From assembly GCA_012522855.1 (NCBI GenBank), contig JAAYJQ010000030.1, forward strand, positions 1 through 44,668: a stretch of 44,668 nt of DNA, read 5' to 3'. Numbering within the stretch: position 1 is the first letter of the stretch; each line of letters starts with the position of its first letter. The stretch comes from Bacteroidales bacterium. GTDB taxonomy: Bacteria > Bacteroidota > Bacteroidia > Bacteroidales > UBA932. Below are positions 41,738 to 44,668 of this stretch, one piece after another. The position numbers were made by a program, and so were the translations under genes. The notes beneath the pieces are model-generated. The model made no database searches and had not been told where the DNA came from. It saw only the letters and a program-made list of their open reading frames with translations.

Positions 41738-43954
41738 TTAATAGCCGGGGAATTGTATTGGCCAACCCATGTTATTGTCATATACCAACCAATTTTTCCC
41801 GGTTGCAATATTAACGTCGCTTACGGTTGCGCTATTTCCGTCAGCATGATAGCTGTAAGGCAACCTTTTGTTGTCGATCAGTATTAGCTTTCCTGCCGTT
41901 TTACCGGTTCTGTCGGGCAATGAATTCATCAACGCTGTCATCGCGTCACCGGTAATATAATTTGTGTAACAATCCACCCGGGTCAACAGGGTATTTGCCG
42001 TCAGGTCCAACGCGGTAAGGGTGTCGCTATGACAGTACAACGTGGTTAATTTCGGGCTGTCCGAGAGAACCAGGGAAGTGAGGTCGTTGTTGTCGCAATA
42101 CAAGTAAACCAATTCCGCCTTGTTGGATAAATCCAACGATGTAAGGTCGTTGTTTGAACATCGGAGGTCTTTCAACAACGTATTATTAGAGAGATCCAAT
42201 TCCGTCAGCAGGTTATTTTGGCATCTAAAATCTTGTAATTTCAGATTGCTTGCAAGATTCATCGCCGTCAATTGATTCTTGTCACAATAGAACTCCTTTA
42301 ATTCCGGATTGTTTGTAACGTCCAATGTTGTAAGGGTATTCTCTGAACAACGCAATTCAGCCAACTTTGTAGTAGCCGCGACATTTAACCAGGTGAGTTT
42401 GTTATTGTTTGTCCACAACCTGTACAACTCAGGATTCTGAGAAACATCAAGCCCGGTCAACCGATTGTTTTCACATTGGAGATAAGTAAGGAGGGCACAA
42501 TCCGTTACATCCAATTGCGTAAACAGGTTGTTCGGGCAGGAGAGCGATACAAGCTTTGTCTGCCCTGAGAGGTCGAGCGCGCTCAATTTGTTATAAGCAC
42601 AATATAACAATGACAATTCTTTATTATTGGAAATATCCAATGCATTTAATGAATTACTGCCACAAAGAAGCCGGGTAAGAAACGGTTCTTCCGAAACGTT
42701 GAGTGATGTCAACCCGCATGCGTTTAGACTTAACTTAGTAAGTTTTCCGTAAATGGTTATGGTCTGATTTTGGATGGCGTAATATCCTAATTCCCAGCTA
42801 TCGAGGCCGAAGTTGGTAATGGCTTCTCCCTGGTCTTTCACACCGTTGTTGTTGAGGTCGATCCAAACACCGGGACGATAGGCTTCCGCGGCATCCACGC
42901 CTATTCCGATCTCTACTCCCACCGACTTATCGGTGGTGAAGGTGACTCGATAGTTGTCCGTCTGCGGTGTGAAATCCCGATCCGTGAACGAGAGTTTGTT
43001 TCCGTCCTCCCATAAGCCGTAAAGGAAGTAGCGTTTGTTGACCTGCAGTATGGGAATGTGCTTTAGATTGGTGCTGGTAGCAATCGTATGGTCGGCACCG
43101 TAGTCCATGGTCAATCTTACATCGGCTTCTTGATCCAGCGGGATGGACCAGGCATCGACTTGCGCGATTTCGTTTGCCGACAATTCGTTGTCTACATTAA
43201 ATCGGCGCGCGTCCGATGCGTCTTTATTCAGGTACACTTCCGCAAGGGCGTCGAAAACCGCGGGATGGTTCTCAAAATTTTCTTCGGAGTTTCCAACCCA
43301 TTCGGTTCCATCCGCGCTTATCAATGACAATTCGTTGATATGAATGGGATTATCGGAGATGTTTTTGATTTTGACGCACAAGAAATAACCCAAGGGTATG
43401 AATTGAGAAAACACGCTTACGGCATCGCCTCTTTGGTAACCGGTGACTTGCGATTGAAAGTAGAAACGCATGCCATTGTCGCTGATCGATTCCAGCGAAG
43501 TCCAGTACCAATCGGATACAGGCAGGTAGATATGGGTAGGATTGTCCGGATCCATACCTCCACCTGTCTCCTGTAGATCGTTGGATCCGACAACCGTGAA
43601 ATCACCGTCATTGATTTCCTGCGGTATCGTCACCGGGGAGAATACGGCTGTTCGACCATCTGCCGAGACACTTTGCACGGTAGTGAAAGTTGTTGCTTTC
43701 GTGTTGCCTTGAACAAAACAGAGATGAACGGTTTCACCTGCAATCCACTTATATTGCAATTGTCTGCTGTTTTGGGAAGATTCTGAAACGCTGATGCGCG
43801 TGACAGAAGCGTCGTCACGGGAAGGTTTCGCCACGCTGAGCGAGAGCATTCCCTTTTTCTGGACACGATCAACCGATACAGTGTCCTCCTTGCAGCCGAT
43901 AGGCAGGATTGCCAACAGGCTTGCAATTGTCAAAAGAGCGTTGATCTTTTTCAT
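41738..43954 (-). CDS. Leucine-rich-repeat lipoprotein
   Basis: 738 residues. The signal peptide ends in LPIGC (Cys21, a weak lipobox), giving a surface or periplasmic lipoprotein. Residues about 35-330 are a beta-rich part resembling the N-terminal half of fimbrillins (QLQYKWIAGETVHLCFV, GDFTVVGSNDL). Residues about 345-390 contain PGVWIDLNNNGVKDQGE, a Ca-binding-like GEVED-type loop. From about 410 to 680 there are 13 leucine-rich units of exactly 21 residues with consensus LxxLxCxNNxLTxLDVSNNxx. The tail is GKNWLVYDNNMGWPIQFPGY. Such LRR surfaces bind host or partner proteins. The peptide gene lies 9 bases upstream and PqqD 57-86 bases downstream. Confidence 0.88.
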   Translation of the reverse strand: MKKINALLTIASLLAILPIGCKEDTVSVDRVQKKGMLSLSVAKPSRDDASVTRISVSESSQNSRQLQYKWIAGETVHLCFVQGNTKATTFTTVQSVSADGRTAVFSPVTIPQEINDGDFTVVGSNDLQETGGGMDPDNPTHIYLPVSDWYWTSLESISDNGMRFYFQSQVTGYQRGDAVSVFSQFIPLGYFLCVKIKNISDNPIHINELSLISADGTEWVGNSEENFENHPAVFDALAEVYLNKDASDARRFNVDNELSANEIAQVDAWSIPLDQEADVRLTMDYGADHTIATSTNLKHIPILQVNKRYFLYGLWEDGNKLSFTDRDFTPQTDNYRVTFTTDKSVGVEIGIGVDAAEAYRPGVWIDLNNNGVKDQGEAITNFGLDSWELGYYAIQNQTITIYGKLTKLSLNACGLTSLNVSEEPFLTRLLCGSNSLNALDISNNKELSLLYCAYNKLSALDLSGQTKLVSLSCPNNLFTQLDVTDCALLTYLQCENNRLTGLDVSQNPELYRLWTNNNKLTWLNVAATTKLAELRCSENTLTTLDVTNNPELKEFYCDKNQLTAMNLASNLKLQDFRCQNNLLTELDLSNNTLLKDLRCSNNDLTSLDLSNKAELVYLYCDNNDLTSLVLSDSPKLTTLYCHSDTLTALDLTANTLLTRVDCYTNYITGDAMTALMNSLPDRTGKTAGKLILIDNKRLPYSYHADGNSATVSDVNIATGKNWLVYDNNMGWPIQFPGY

Positions 43955-43963
43955 ATTTGTCCC

Positions 43964-44110
43964 TTATAAATCGCCCCCGTCACCCGGATCGGGAGGTAAC
44001 GTTGACCCGTCGAGAATCTTTTGCTGCAACTCGATGTCGAGGACTGCAATGGCGGGAGCAACGTAGGGCTCAACCGCGGCTTCTAGTTGATTGGTTTGTT
44101 CTGTTTTCAT
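43964..44110 (-). CDS. 48-residue peptide, possible substrate of the PqqD/nucleotidyltransferase pair
   Basis: The frame runs from ATG 44110 to TAA 43964-43966 and ends 9 bases before the LRR lipoprotein ATG. The sequence starts MKTEQTNQLEAAVEP, has a middle YVAPAIAVLDIELQQKILDGS, and ends with an acidic Gly/Pro/Asp tail (TLPPDPGDGGDL). There is no signal peptide. Short proteins of the form P-x-I-x-V-x-x-x-E...L-x-G-S followed by a Gly/Asp tail are recurrent in Bacteroidales beside surface-protein genes. As first gene of a unit with a PqqD-like protein it could be a modified precursor, but no modification enzyme of known RiPP class is present. Only its place, direction and composition support the call. 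Confidence 0.6.
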   Translation of the reverse strand: MKTEQTNQLEAAVEPYVAPAIAVLDIELQQKILDGSTLPPDPGDGGDL

Positions 44111-44400
44111 TTTGTCAATCATTATTGTGATGGGATTCTTTTCACGTTTGAAAATTTCGCTTCCGAACGTTCAAAACCTATTTATCCACTATAATTTTAG
44201 AAAAACAGAAAAACCTATGCAACTATTTAAACCACTGTTTTACGAACATGCTTCCCTGCTACACGAAGCCCCCGATTCCATACACGAACCGAAAATGGAT
44301 ACGCGACTTGAAGTGGATTTTGTCGTCCGCCTGCCTTGGCGAGAAAGGTGTGTAGTTGTCTGATTTTGGTTGACTACTTTTTCGTCTTAAGACTGTTTTC
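44111..44400. other. AT-rich intergenic stretch
   Basis: It should hold the promoter of the peptide operon; only a near match TAGGTTTT (minus strand, about 44170-44180) is seen, without a spaced TTG. A plus-strand frame ending in FVVRLPWRERCVVV is the only longer one and matches nothing recognised. Confidence 0.35.
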
Positions 44401-44488
44401 AGTTTACTTTCCGAGCCTTTCCCCGTCAGGGGGCTTCTTGCGGGCTCCGCCCTGCGGTCACCCCCTGACAGGAATTTAAAGGTAAACT
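44401..44488. repeat. Long imperfect inverted repeat
   Basis: AGTTTACTTT (44401-44410) faces AAAGGTAAACT (44478-44488); inside, GTCAGGGGG (44425-44433) pairs perfectly with CCCCCTGAC (44461-44469), and within that GCGGGC faces GCCCTGC with a bulge. The GC-rich core stands in AT-rich DNA. It may be a terminator, a small non-autonomous element or an element end. Confidence 0.6.
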
Positions 44489-44534
44489 ATTTTCAAGTTT
44501 GCCAAACAAGATTTGATATTTCAAGAATCGATAA

Positions 44535-44668
44535 TATGCAACGAGACTCTCTGCGTTCGGGTTCTTCGTGTCTGCTTATCTGTTCAATGGAACGGATGGT
44601 GCTATTCATTTAACGGATGGAACAACCAATTATAGTTATTCCGTGTTGGGTTTACCGGTAGAGGCCAT
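44535..44668 (+). pseudogene. Fimbrillin-like fragment without start, runs off the window
   Basis: After a TAA at 44532-44534 the plus-strand frame is open to the last base and reads ATRLSAFGFFVSAYLFNGTD, then ends LGLPVEA at the edge. The T-R-x-x-A-F-G-x-x-V-x-A-Y pattern resembles the first mature segment of fimbrillin-family proteins in Bacteroidales. No ATG, GTG or TTG precedes this segment in frame after the stop, and signal peptide and lipobox are missing, so it looks 5'-truncated. It could be a decayed gene or a silent cassette. The match is by eye on 44 residues only. Confidence 0.45.

Overview
The window looks like chromosomal DNA of a GC-rich member of the Bacteroidales. The evidence is the recurring promoter form TTG-N18..20-TAnnTTTG, the near absence of Shine-Dalgarno sites, and typical Bacteroidota families: BACON-domain and fimbrillin-like lipoproteins, sulfatase-modifying-factor lipoproteins, DUF349 next to yidC, and a PqqD/nucleotidyltransferase pair. 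A genus cannot be fixed from the sequence; Rikenellaceae- or Cryptobacteroides-like gut lineages would fit the base composition.

Left end (1-1.1 kb): the 5' part of a BACON plus GH18-like lipoprotein gene that runs off the window, then a GC-rich foldable block in AT-rich DNA that may encode a structured RNA. From 1.1 to 11.1 kb lie housekeeping genes: an OmpA/glycine-zipper lipoprotein, gap, surE-lpxB, a DUF349-yidC-yggS operon whose first gene carries a long Glu-Pro repeat, and trmD. From 11.1 to 14.4 kb: a 550-base gene-poor stretch with a strong promoter and a terminator-like hairpin (possible small RNA), a SEC-C protein gene, tRNA-Ala(GGC), and a Tat-exported Gfo/Idh/MocA oxidoreductase. 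From 14.4 to 20.4 kb: the complete glycine cleavage system (gcvT-gcvH-gcvPA-gcvPB), preceded by a lipoprotein with two formylglycine-generating-enzyme-like domains. From 20.4 to 27.4 kb: a uracil-DNA-glycosylase superfamily gene, a DUF4332 gene, a large S9 peptidase, a HUH transposase of the REP-associated (RAYT) type, and a pseudouridine synthase with an unknown small gene. From 27.5 to 30.1 kb: an unrecognised lipoprotein and a second RAYT gene bracketed by two copies of a 29-base near-palindrome, a REP/RAYT arrangement. From 30.1 to 40.1 kb: htpG, a lipoprotein and beta-barrel pair, acyl-CoA ligase, a HAD hydrolase, mgsA, the agmatine-to-putrescine genes aguB and aguA, and a major OmpA protein.

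Right end (40.2-44.7 kb): visibly more AT-rich, with accessory character. An apparent minus-strand operon holds a 48-residue peptide gene, a 738-residue leucine-rich-repeat lipoprotein, a PqqD-like protein and a nucleotidyltransferase. Beyond it lie a long imperfect inverted repeat and a plus-strand reading frame resembling the interior of a fimbrillin but with no start codon. This block and the RAYT2/palindrome unit are the least ordinary parts of the window.
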